A stretch of 32,950 nt of DNA from Betaproteobacteria bacterium (GTDB lineage: Bacteria; Pseudomonadota; Gammaproteobacteria; Burkholderiales; SG8-41): NCBI GenBank assembly GCA_947465215.1, contig CANHZX010000009.1, forward strand, positions 1 through 32,950, in the 5' to 3' direction. Position numbers and translations under genes: made by a program. Below are positions 16,841-23,623 of this stretch, piece after piece. Position 1 is the first letter of the stretch; the number at the start of each line of letters is the position of its first letter. The notes under the pieces are model-generated. The model was not told where the DNA came from and made no database searches. It was given only the letters and a program-made list of their open reading frames with translations.

Positions 16841-16868
16841 ATATGGGTGGCGCCGGCGGCATTTCAAG
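16841..16868 (-). promoter_or_regulatory. Sigma-32 (RpoH) heat-shock promoter of hsp20
   Basis: On the minus strand, CTTGAAA (16868 to 16862) matches the sigma-32 -35 consensus exactly. After 13 bases it is followed by ACCCATAT (16848 to 16841), which differs from the -10 consensus CCCCATnT only at the first base. Predicted start of transcription is near 16834, giving a leader of about 38 bases before the ATG. Confidence 0.85.
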
Positions 16869-16937
16869 AGCGGCCGGCTGCGCAATCCGCCCTGACCCGA
16901 AATAATTCAATAAATATCTGTTTTTAAAGGATTTTAT

Positions 16938-17522
16938 TTGTCTGCGGATGCCAGCCCGGCGATAACACCCGAAGCCATCGAAGCCGAACGCGACTATCTG
17001 CTGCGCTACGCAACACTGCAGTTGCGCAATCCGGCGCAGGCCGAAGACGCGGTGCAGGAAACCCTGCTCGCCGCACTGGAAGGTCTCGAACGGTTTTCCG
17101 GCCGCTCGACGCTGCGCACCTGGCTCACCGGCATCCTCAAACATAAAATCATCGACCATCTGCGCCGCAGCGGCCGCGAACGGCCGCTGGGCAGCGATGA
17201 CGATGAACGCGCCGAAACCGAAATCGTCGACGCGCTGTTCGCCGGAGACGGCCACTGGCGCGGGGTTCCCGCCGACTGGGGCAGCCCGGCAAAATCTCTC
17301 GAAAACAGCCGTTTCTGGAAAGCCTTCGAGCTCTGCCTGCAGCGCCTGCCGGTGCGCACCGCCCGGGTATTCACCATGCGTGAAGTCATGGAAATGAGTA
17401 CCGACGACATCTGTCAGGAACTGGAGATTTCCACGACCAACTGTTGGGTCATGCTGCATCGCGCGCGACTGACGCTGCGCGAATGCCTGGAGATGACCTG
17501 GTTTGACGGACAGCCCTCATGA
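16938..17522 (+). CDS. Sigma-70 family (ECF-like) RNA polymerase sigma factor
   Basis: A 194-residue alternative sigma factor. Region 2 is about 18-80 (RYATLQLRNPAQAEDAVQET, then FSGRSTLRTWLTGILKHKII). Region 4 is about 128-190, with ARVFTMREVMEMSTDDICQEL and the recognition helix STTNCWVMLHRARLTLREC. There is no in-frame Met before region 2, so the TTG at 16938 is chosen; it has the ribosome-binding sequence AAAGGA at proper spacing. The length and the W-V-M-L-H-R-A-R region recall the subfamily x1 sigma factors (TIGR02943) of beta- and gammaproteobacteria; that naming is from memory and tentative. Its stop overlaps the start of a small zinc-finger gene, its probable anti-sigma partner. Confidence 0.88.
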   Translation: MSADASPAITPEAIEAERDYLLRYATLQLRNPAQAEDAVQETLLAALEGLERFSGRSTLRTWLTGILKHKIIDHLRRSGRERPLGSDDDERAETEIVDALFAGDGHWRGVPADWGSPAKSLENSRFWKAFELCLQRLPVRTARVFTMREVMEMSTDDICQELEISTTNCWVMLHRARLTLRECLEMTWFDGQPS

Positions 17523-17698
17523 TTCCCAACTGCAAAGAAACCTCGCAATTGCTGTCGCAGGCGCAAGACCGTCCTCTCGGCTTCATCGAGCGCCTGCGCA
17601 TGCGCCTGCACCTGGCGATCTGCGACCGCTGCCGCCGCGTCAGCAAGCAATTTGATTTCCTGCGCGCCGCGGTGCGCCGTTATCGAGACGGCGAATAA
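17519..17698 (+). CDS. 59-residue zinc-finger protein, candidate anti-sigma factor
   Basis: A tiny protein starting at an ATG that overlaps the sigma-factor stop (ATGA), a strong sign of translational coupling. It has the ZAS-like motif H31-x3-C35-x2-C38 (HLAICDRC), with a further Cys at C5, and otherwise basic helical segments (IERLRMRL; FDFLRAAVRRYRDG). There is no membrane segment, so it is likely soluble. Its small size and context resemble MseR of Neisseria meningitidis, a short zinc protein that inhibits the ECF sigma factor encoded beside it. By analogy it may bind the upstream sigma factor and release it on zinc loss or thiol oxidation. The analogy is inference. Confidence 0.75.
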   Translation: MIPNCKETSQLLSQAQDRPLGFIERLRMRLHLAICDRCRRVSKQFDFLRAAVRRYRDGE

Positions 17699-17764
17699 GC
17701 CGCAGCGGGAACTCTGCAGGCATCTGCAGGTCATTTCCGAGGTCGGAACACGCCGCCCCTTGGC

Positions 17765-17770
17765 TATAAT
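17765..17770 (+). promoter_or_regulatory. dacC: Probable -10 box of dacC
   Basis: TATAAT lies 51 bases before the dacC ATG in the 122-base gap after the zinc-finger gene. The -35 region (around 17742) is a poor match, so the assignment rests on the -10 alone. No terminator hairpin is obvious in this gap. Confidence 0.45.
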
Positions 17771-17820
17771 CCGACCCTTTATTCGATTTTTCTACCTTCA
17801 TCTTTCGAACTTCCCCGCGA

Positions 17821-18987
17821 ATGGAACTCTCCGTGCACCGTTTTTTCTCCCGCTTTTACTCCCGTCTGTTCAGTGCAATCGCCGTCTGCTGCCTGGCCTT
17901 CTCCGCTATGGCACAACAGGCATTGCCCACGCCGCCATCGGTGGAAGCTCGCGCCTGGCTGCTGCTCGACTTCAACAGCGGACAGGTCCTCGCCAGCCAA
18001 AACGCCAACGACCGCTTTGAGCCGGCGTCGCTGACCAAGCTGATGACCGCCTATTTGGCATTCAGCGCCCTGAAACAGAAAACGCTCAAACCCGACCAGG
18101 TGATTCCGGTTTCAACCCGCGCCTGGAAATCCGAAGGCTCACGCATGTTCATCGAGCCGAACAGACCGGTGATTGTTGAAGACCTGCTGCGCGGCATGAT
18201 CATCCAGTCGGGCAATGACGCCAGCGTCGCGCTGGCCGAGGCCATCGGCGGTAGCGAAGAAGTGTTCGCGCAGATGATGAACCGCGAGGCCAAACGTCTG
18301 GGCCTGGTCAACACCAACTTCATCAACGCCACCGGCCTGCCCGGCCCGCAACTCTATTCGTCGGCGCAGGACCTGTCGCAGCTGGTGGTCGCGCTGATCC
18401 GCGACTTCCCCGAGCACTACGCGCTGTATTCGCAAAAAGAATTCCGCTACAACAACATCACCCAGGCCAACCGCAACCGCCTGCTCTGGCTCGATCCCAC
18501 GGTCGACGGCGTCAAGACCGGCTTCACCGACAATGCGGGTTATTGCCTGATCACCTCGGCGCGCCGCGGCGACCGCCGTCTCGTTTCGGTGGTGCTTGGC
18601 ACCGCATCCGAAAGTGCGCGTGCCACCGAAAGTCAGAAGCTGCTGAACTGGGGCTTCCAGTTCTATGACAGCGTGAAGCTTTACGGTCGCAACCAGCCGG
18701 TGACGCAGCTGCGCGTGTGGAAAGGCGCTTCCGACATGCTCAAGGCCGGATTTACCAACGACCTGTATATCGCCCTTCCCAAAGGCCAAAACGACAGGAT
18801 CAAGGCGACGGTTGAAAGCCTGCAGCCGCTGCTGGCGCCGGTCACACCGGGCCAGCGCGTCGCAACACTGAAACTGGAAATCGACGGCAAGCCCTACCGC
18901 GAACTGCCGGTGGTGGCGCTGGAAGCGGTGCCGGTCGCAGGCATTTTCGGTCGCACCTGGGACTCGCTGCGACTGCTGTTCAAATAA
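17821..18987 (+). CDS. dacC: D-alanyl-D-alanine carboxypeptidase (PBP5/6 type)
   Basis: A 388-residue low-molecular-weight penicillin-binding protein that removes the terminal D-Ala of peptidoglycan pentapeptides. The signal peptide ends near residue 31 (CCLAFSAMA). The three serine-transferase motifs are intact: S70-L-T-K73, S130-G-N132 and K232-T-G234. The C-terminal beta domain (about 285-375) and a last segment FGRTWDSLRLLFK, probably an amphipathic membrane anchor, follow. The ATG at 17821 is used; a GTG four codons later is possible. It heads the dacC/aminotransferase/DUF493/lip locus. The family symbols dacA and dacC are used interchangeably for such orthologues. Confidence 0.95.
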   Translation: MELSVHRFFSRFYSRLFSAIAVCCLAFSAMAQQALPTPPSVEARAWLLLDFNSGQVLASQNANDRFEPASLTKLMTAYLAFSALKQKTLKPDQVIPVSTRAWKSEGSRMFIEPNRPVIVEDLLRGMIIQSGNDASVALAEAIGGSEEVFAQMMNREAKRLGLVNTNFINATGLPGPQLYSSAQDLSQLVVALIRDFPEHYALYSQKEFRYNNITQANRNRLLWLDPTVDGVKTGFTDNAGYCLITSARRGDRRLVSVVLGTASESARATESQKLLNWGFQFYDSVKLYGRNQPVTQLRVWKGASDMLKAGFTNDLYIALPKGQNDRIKATVESLQPLLAPVTPGQRVATLKLEIDGKPYRELPVVALEAVPVAGIFGRTWDSLRLLFK

Positions 18988-19042
18988 GCGCCTTGCGACT
19001 TACACTTGATCCTGCAATAACACCAACCGGAACGGAACCGCC

Positions 19043-19903
19043 ATGCCCGACATCGTTTATCTGAACGGCAAATTCATGCCCATCGAGGAAGCCCACGTGC
19101 CGGTGCTCGACCGCGGCTTCATATTCGGCGACGGCGTGTACGAAGTCGTTCCGGTGTATTCCAGACACGCCTTCCGCCTGGCCGAGCACCTGCGCCGGCT
19201 GCAGTACAGCCTCGACAAGATCCGCATCACCAATCCGCACAGCGATGCCGAATGGGCGGCGCTGATCGCTGAAATCGTCAAACGCCACGACGATGAAGAC
19301 CAGTCGATCTATTTCCAGGTCACCCGCGGCGTGGCCAAACGCGATCACGCCTTTCCGAAAGGCATCAAGCCGACGGTATTCATGATGAGCAATCCGCTGG
19401 TGATACCGTCGCCGGCGCTGGTCGAATCCGGCGTCGCCTGCATCAGCGCCGTAGACTACCGCTGGCTCAACTGCGACATCAAATCGGTGTCGCTGCTCGG
19501 CAACTGCATGCTGCGCCAGCTGTCGGCCGACGTCGGTGCCACGGAGACCATCCTGTTCCGTGACGGCCAGCTGACCGAGGCGTCTTCCAGCAATGTGTTC
19601 ATCGTCAAGGACAGCGTGGTGCTGACCCCGCCCAAGGATCACCTTGTGCTGCCGGGCATCACTTACGACGTCGTGCTCGAGGTCGCACGCGCGCGGGAAT
19701 TCGAAGTCGAGGTGCGCGGGGTCACTGAAGGGGAAGTGCGCAGTGCCGACGAAATCTGGCTCACCTCATCGACCAAGGAAGTGCTGGCGGTCACCACGCT
19801 CGACGGCAAACCGGTCGGTGACGGCAAACCCGGACCGCTGTTCCGGCGCATGCATGCGCTTTACCAGCAGTTCAAGCAGGAACACATGAGAGTAGCCGCG
19901 TGA
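19043..19903 (+). CDS. dat: D-amino-acid transaminase-like PLP enzyme (class IV)
   Basis: A 286-residue fold-type IV aminotransferase. The start MPDIVYLNGKFMPIEEAHVPVLDRGFIFGDGVYE is the family signature. The PLP-binding lysine is K147 (CDIKSVSLLGNCMLRQ), and E179 in RDGQLTEASSSNVFIV and the phosphate-binding LPGITYDVVLE are present. The match is best with D-alanine aminotransferase, which makes D-Glu/D-Ala for peptidoglycan; branched-chain aminotransferase is a possible alternative. Sitting 55 bases after a D-Ala carboxypeptidase gene, it could help recycle released D-alanine, which is inference from context. Its stop overlaps the next gene's GTG start. Confidence 0.88.
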   Translation: MPDIVYLNGKFMPIEEAHVPVLDRGFIFGDGVYEVVPVYSRHAFRLAEHLRRLQYSLDKIRITNPHSDAEWAALIAEIVKRHDDEDQSIYFQVTRGVAKRDHAFPKGIKPTVFMMSNPLVIPSPALVESGVACISAVDYRWLNCDIKSVSLLGNCMLRQLSADVGATETILFRDGQLTEASSSNVFIVKDSVVLTPPKDHLVLPGITYDVVLEVARAREFEVEVRGVTEGEVRSADEIWLTSSTKEVLAVTTLDGKPVGDGKPGPLFRRMHALYQQFKQEHMRVAA

Positions 19904-20184
19904 CGACTGAAATGCCGGGCGACGCGCAGCCGTCGCTGATCGAATACCCGACCGATTTTCCGCTGAAAATCGTCGGCACTACGCAGCCGGGTTATGCGCA
20001 GGCGATTCTCGCCATTGTCAAAAAACATGCGCCGGACTTTGACGATGCCACGATGGCGATGAAAACCAGCAAAAAGGGCAAATACCTCAGCGTGACATGC
20101 GTGATCCGCGCCACTTCGCGCGAACAGCTCGATGCGCTGTACCAGGAGCTGTGCGATCACCCGATGGTGGTGATGGTCCTCTAG
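19900..20184 (+). CDS. ybeD: DUF493/YbeD-family protein
   Basis: A 94-residue small alpha/beta protein of the DUF493 family, with an ACT-like fold known for E. coli YbeD. Family features: LIEYPTDFPLKIVGTTQPGYAQAIL (about 13-37), SKKGKYLSVTCVIRATSREQLDALYQEL and the final DHPMVVMVL. The GTG at 19900 overlaps the aminotransferase stop (GTGA); an ATG at 19912 would give 90 residues. The gene normally sits just upstream of lipB, which is the case here but for one reversed gene in between. A regulatory role in lipoate metabolism has been supposed from this neighbourhood only; the function is not known. Confidence 0.9.
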   Translation: MTTEMPGDAQPSLIEYPTDFPLKIVGTTQPGYAQAILAIVKKHAPDFDDATMAMKTSKKGKYLSVTCVIRATSREQLDALYQELCDHPMVVMVL

Positions 20185-20202
20185 CCGCTGCTGCGGCAGG
20201 CG

Positions 20203-20700
20203 TTATTTCGTCAGCTTGCGCTGGCGTATCACAAGCAGTTCTTCCGCATACTCGCGGTTGAAATCCGAACCGGAGCCGGTCAGGTAACTGCGGAATTCGC
20301 CGCAGGCCTTCTCCATGCCGTCGCGCGGCTGCGCCAGCAGTTCGTCGCGCTCGCCGTTGCGGTATTCCAGAACGTAGCCTTCATATTTGCCCACGTTGCG
20401 CATATAGTCTTTTTCGTCTTTCGACGAGCCGCGGATCATCAGGGTCACGCGGTTATCCAGTTCATTGAGCATCCCCTTGTGGCGCATCTGCCAGGCGGCA
20501 TAGGCTTTTTCCCCGGCCTTGGCCTGAGCCGGGAACGCCTGGGCGCAGGCATCACGCACGGCCAGCAGGCGCTGATGCGCCAGATAGACGCGGCTCAGGC
20601 TGGAGCCGTATCGCGATCCCGTGTCGCCGCTATCCTGGGCCGCTGCCGGTAGCGCCAAACCGACGACCAGCATTCCGATCCAAACGCCAAGCACACGCAC
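20203..20700 (-). CDS. Unknown exported protein between ybeD and lipB
   Basis: A 165-residue protein of no family I recognise. The GTG start at 20700 has an excellent ribosome-binding site (AGGAGG, 7 bases upstream). Residues 1-21 are a typical Sec signal peptide (VWIGMLVVGLALPAAAQ). The mature part is charged and largely helical (YLAHQRLLAVRDACAQAFPA; EKAYAAWQMRHKGMLNELD). It has two cysteines, C52 and C133, that could form a disulfide, and ends in a basic tail (RQRKLTK). It is read against the flanking lipoate locus. A periplasmic location is inferred. Confidence 0.75.
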   Translation of the reverse strand: MRVLGVWIGMLVVGLALPAAAQDSGDTGSRYGSSLSRVYLAHQRLLAVRDACAQAFPAQAKAGEKAYAAWQMRHKGMLNELDNRVTLMIRGSSKDEKDYMRNVGKYEGYVLEYRNGERDELLAQPRDGMEKACGEFRSYLTGSGSDFNREYAEELLVIRQRKLTK

Positions 20701-20719
20701 TGCCGCCTCCTGAACGTCC

Positions 20720-20725
20720 TATAAT
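20720..20725 (+). promoter_or_regulatory. lipB: Probable -10 box of lipB-lipA
   Basis: TATAAT lies 49 bases before the preferred lipB start at 20774; no good -35 box is seen. If real, transcription would begin near 20732, ruling out the in-frame GTG at 20729 as the start. It overlaps the divergent start region of the unknown exported gene. Confidence 0.4.
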
Positions 20726-20773
20726 GATGTGTCATTATCCCATCATTACCGGCGCCACTCTGCCGGTCGCACC

Positions 20774-21421
20774 GTGTCCGATCTTTCTTCCATCCCGGTT
20801 GCTGTTGTCGCTGAACCGCCGGTCATCCACCGGCTGGGGGAAGTGCCGTACGCGCCGACGCTGGAACTCATGCAGACATTCACACGGAACCGCGACAGCA
20901 ACACCCGCGACGAACTGTGGCTGCTCGAACACCCTCCGGTCTATACCGCCGGCATCGCCGCCAAAACCGAACACTGGCCGCGAATTGATAACAACATTCC
21001 CGTAGTGCGCATCGACCGCGGCGGACAGATCACCTATCACGGCCCCGGCCAGCTCGTTGCTTACCTGCTGCTCGACCTGCGCCGGCGCAATCTGTCGGTA
21101 CGTCCGCTGGTGCGGCGCATGGAGCAGGCGGTGGTCGATCTGCTCTCCGGTTACGGCATTACCGCGCACGGCCGCCCGGATGCGCCGGGGGTCTATGTCG
21201 GCGCCGCAAAAATCGCCGCGCTGGGCCTGCGCATCCGCAACGGCTGCTGTTATCACGGCCTCGCGCTGAACATCGACGTCGATCTCGCACCGTTCAGCGC
21301 CATCAATCCCTGCGGTTATCCCGGGCTGGAAGTGACCCGCACCCGGGATCTCGGCATCACTGACAGCCGCGCGCAAATCGGCGAGCGGCTGCTCCACTGC
21401 TTACTGGAAAAACTGCAATGA
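20774..21421 (+). CDS. lipB: Octanoyl-[acyl-carrier-protein]:protein octanoyltransferase
   Basis: A 215-residue enzyme that moves octanoate from acyl carrier protein to the lipoyl domains of 2-oxoacid dehydrogenases and the glycine cleavage H protein. Signature [16 protein letters not shown] is at about 82-97. The catalytic pair is K146 (GAAKIAALG) and C180 ([11 protein letters not shown]), numbered from the GTG at 20774. That start gives the usual length (E. coli 213); an in-frame GTG at 20729 would add 15 unrelated residues. Neither has a clear ribosome-binding site, so the start is uncertain. Its stop overlaps the lipA ATG (ATGA). Confidence 0.93.
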   Translation: MSDLSSIPVAVVAEPPVIHRLGEVPYAPTLELMQTFTRNRDSNTRDELWLLEHPPVYTAGIAAKTEHWPRIDNNIPVVRIDRGGQITYHGPGQLVAYLLLDLRRRNLSVRPLVRRMEQAVVDLLSGYGITAHGRPDAPGVYVGAAKIAALGLRIRNGCCYHGLALNIDVDLAPFSAINPCGYPGLEVTRTRDLGITDSRAQIGERLLHCLLEKLQ

Positions 21422-22356
21422 CCGCTCCCGGCGAGAAACAGAAGGGCCAGGCCAAAACCGCGCGCATCCCGATCAAGGTGGTGCCGTCAACGCCGCTGAA
21501 AAAACCCGACTGGATCCGTGTGCGCCTCGGCAACAGTGCACGCTTCCAGGAAATCAAGGACATCCTGCGCGAACAGAAACTGCATACCGTCTGCGAGGAA
21601 GCCACCTGCCCGAACATCGGCGAATGTTTCGGCAAGGGCACCGCGACCTTCATGATTCTCGGCGACCTGTGCACGCGGCGCTGCCCGTTCTGCGATGTCG
21701 CTCACGGCCGGCCGAAACCGCCGGACCCGGAAGAGCCGCGCCACCTCGCCGAAACCATCGCCGCGCTGAAACTCAAATATGTGGTCATCACCAGCGTCGA
21801 CCGGGATGATCTGCGTGACGGCGGCGCCCAGCATTTCAAGGACTGCATCCGCACTGTGCGCGAGCTGTCGCCGCAGACCCGCATCGAAATTCTGGTGCCG
21901 GATTTCCGCGGCCGTCTTGATATCGCCCTCGACATCCTCTCGGCGGGTCCGCCCGATGTGATGAACCACAACCTGGAAACCGTGCCGCGGTTGTACAAAC
22001 AGGCACGCCCGGGGTCGGATTACGCGCACTCGCTGAAACTGCTCAAGGATTTCAAGGCACGCTTCCCGCATGTGCTGACCAAGTCGGGACTGATGGTCGG
22101 ACTGGGCGAGACCGACGAAGAAATCCTCCAAACCATGCGCGACCTGCGTGCGCATGACGTCGACATGCTGACCATCGGCCAGTACCTGCAGCCCTCAGGG
22201 CATCATCTGCCGGTTTTGCGTTACGTCGAACCGAAAACCTTCGACATGTATGCCGCAGAAGCGGAATGCATGGGCTTCAGCCACGCCGCGAGCGGACCGC
22301 TGGTGCGTTCTTCGTACCACGCCGACCAGCAGGCACATGAAGCCGGCGTGACCTGA
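21418..22356 (+). CDS. lipA: Lipoyl synthase (radical SAM)
   Basis: A 312-residue enzyme inserting two sulfur atoms into protein-bound octanoyl groups to make lipoate. It holds two [4Fe-4S] clusters: the auxiliary, sacrificial cluster ligands C59, C64 and C70 ([12 protein letters not shown]) and the radical-SAM CxxxCxxC at C85, C89 and C92 (CTRRCPFC). The C-terminal serine ligand of the auxiliary cluster is in [26 protein letters not shown] and [15 protein letters not shown] are further family marks. The ATG overlaps the lipB stop, so the two steps of lipoate assembly are translationally coupled. The gene converges with a thioredoxin-like gene, 7 bases apart. Confidence 0.97.
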   Translation: MTAPGEKQKGQAKTARIPIKVVPSTPLKKPDWIRVRLGNSARFQEIKDILREQKLHTVCEEATCPNIGECFGKGTATFMILGDLCTRRCPFCDVAHGRPKPPDPEEPRHLAETIAALKLKYVVITSVDRDDLRDGGAQHFKDCIRTVRELSPQTRIEILVPDFRGRLDIALDILSAGPPDVMNHNLETVPRLYKQARPGSDYAHSLKLLKDFKARFPHVLTKSGLMVGLGETDEEILQTMRDLRAHDVDMLTIGQYLQPSGHHLPVLRYVEPKTFDMYAAEAECMGFSHAASGPLVRSSYHADQQAHEAGVT

Positions 22357-22363
22357 GTCGCCC

Positions 22364-22867
22364 TCAGGTTTCGCCGAGCTTCTGCTCCAGCAGCTCGTGC
22401 AATTTAGCGAAATCCGGCTCGCCGAGAATCCGCGTCACTACATTGCCCTGCTTGTCGATGACAAAGGTGGTCGGCGTCAGCTTGACCTCACCGAAGGACT
22501 TCGCCAGTTCGCCCAGAGGATCCAACGCGACCTTGAACGGCAGCCTGTTTTTTTCGGTGTAGTTCAGCACATAGTTCGGCGGATCATGGCGCATCGCCAC
22601 GGCGATGGTTTCAAAACCATGGTCGCGAAACTTATTATAGGTAGAGACAATCTCGGGCATTTCCTTGACGCAGGTAACACAGTCCGTTGCCCAGAAATTG
22701 ACCAGAACCACCTTGCCGCGCAGGCTGGACGTGGTGATTTTTTCGCCCTGCAGCGAAACAAAAGTCACAGCCGGCGCCGCCGGGCGTGCATTCCAGAAGG
22801 CGAATGCGGCAAACGCTATCGCTGCGACAAGCACCGCGACTAGAATCCGGTTTCCGGTTCTGGTCAT
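22364..22867 (-). CDS. Membrane-anchored TlpA/ResA-like thioredoxin with CVTC site
   Basis: A 167-residue redoxin of the AhpC/TSA-TlpA type, anchored by residues 8-25 (ILVAVLVAAIAFAAFAFW) with the thioredoxin domain facing the periplasm. The active site is C63-V-T-C66 in NFWATDCVTCVKEMPE, and the cis-proline loop is KLTPTTFVID. The ATG at 22867 fits the anchor; the frame remains open far upstream but without homology. It probably reduces disulfides in apocytochromes or other periplasmic proteins; the partner is unknown. The WCxxC tryptophan is replaced by Asp. It is divergent from the DUF4197 gene. Confidence 0.85.
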   Translation of the reverse strand: MTRTGNRILVAVLVAAIAFAAFAFWNARPAAPAVTFVSLQGEKITTSSLRGKVVLVNFWATDCVTCVKEMPEIVSTYNKFRDHGFETIAVAMRHDPPNYVLNYTEKNRLPFKVALDPLGELAKSFGEVKLTPTTFVIDKQGNVVTRILGEPDFAKLHELLEQKLGET

Positions 22868-22903
22868 CTGTCGCCAACCACTCTGATACAGGGAAATCTC
22901 ATC

Positions 22904-23596
22904 ATGCTGCGTATTCTCGGAGTTCTGCTGTCGTTTGTCATCGCGATGTTTGCCTTGGCGGCACCTGCAGCCGCCGGCGTTGCCGACCTCAGCAATGCCG
23001 ATGCCGTCAGCGGTTTGAAACAGGCGCTGACTGATGGTTCCGCAGCCGCGGTAAAAATGCTCGGTCAGGACAACGGCTACTTCGGCAATGCCAAGGTGAA
23101 GATTCCGCTGCCGCCCAATATGCAGAAAATCGAAAGCGGCCTGCGCATGATGGGCATGAAAAAGCAGGCTGATGAGCTGGTGCTGTCGATGAACCGTGCC
23201 GCCGAAGCCGCCGCGCCGGAAGCCAAACAGCTGCTGGTCGACGCCGTGAAAAAAATGTCCGTGCAAGACGCCAAGTCCGTCCTTGCCGGCGGCGACACTG
23301 CGGCAACCGATTATTTCCGCCGCACCACCCAGGACCAGCTGACCCAGCGTTTCCTGCCCATCGTCAAAAAATCCACCGACCGCGTCGGCCTCGCCCAGCA
23401 ATACAACAGCCTCGCAGGCCAGGGTGCCTCGCTGGGACTGGTGAAAAAAGACGATGCCACGATCGAAACCTATGTCACGCGCAAAGCGCTCGACGGGCTG
23501 TACCTGATGATCGCGGAGCAGGAAAAAGCCTTACGCCAGAATCCGGTGGGGGCTACCAGCGATATCGTCAAAAAAGTATTCGGCGCAATCCGCTGA
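22904..23596 (+). CDS. DUF4197 family exported protein
   Basis: A 230-residue protein with a signal peptide (about 1-24, LSFVIAMFALAAPAAAG) and a helical DUF4197 domain: SNADAVSGLKQALTDGSAAAVKML, YFGNAKVKIPLPPNMQKIESGLRMMG, VQDAKSVLAGGDTAATDYFRRTTQ and the terminal DIVKKVFGAIR. The family is common in Gram-negative bacteria, with no established role. A ribosome-binding sequence AGGGA precedes the ATG. It is a single gene, divergent from the thioredoxin gene (36 bases between starts) and convergent with polA. Confidence 0.88.
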   Translation: MLRILGVLLSFVIAMFALAAPAAAGVADLSNADAVSGLKQALTDGSAAAVKMLGQDNGYFGNAKVKIPLPPNMQKIESGLRMMGMKKQADELVLSMNRAAEAAAPEAKQLLVDAVKKMSVQDAKSVLAGGDTAATDYFRRTTQDQLTQRFLPIVKKSTDRVGLAQQYNSLAGQGASLGLVKKDDATIETYVTRKALDGLYLMIAEQEKALRQNPVGATSDIVKKVFGAIR

Positions 23597-23602
23597 ACTG
23601 CA

Positions 23603-23623
23603 GCGCGGGCCACAACCCCGCGC
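23603..23623. terminator. Possible hairpin between DUF4197 gene and polA
   Basis: A 7-base-pair stem, gcgcggg at 23603-23609 with cccgcgc at 23617-23623, closes a 7-base loop between the two convergent stops. The downstream T-run is poor on both strands, so termination here is only possible, not shown. Confidence 0.35.

Noticed and set aside
16938-17698. Reading the sigma/zinc-finger pair as a toxin-antitoxin module
   Set aside because: The first protein has clear sigma regions 2 and 4, and the second has a zinc-finger motif typical of anti-sigma factors.
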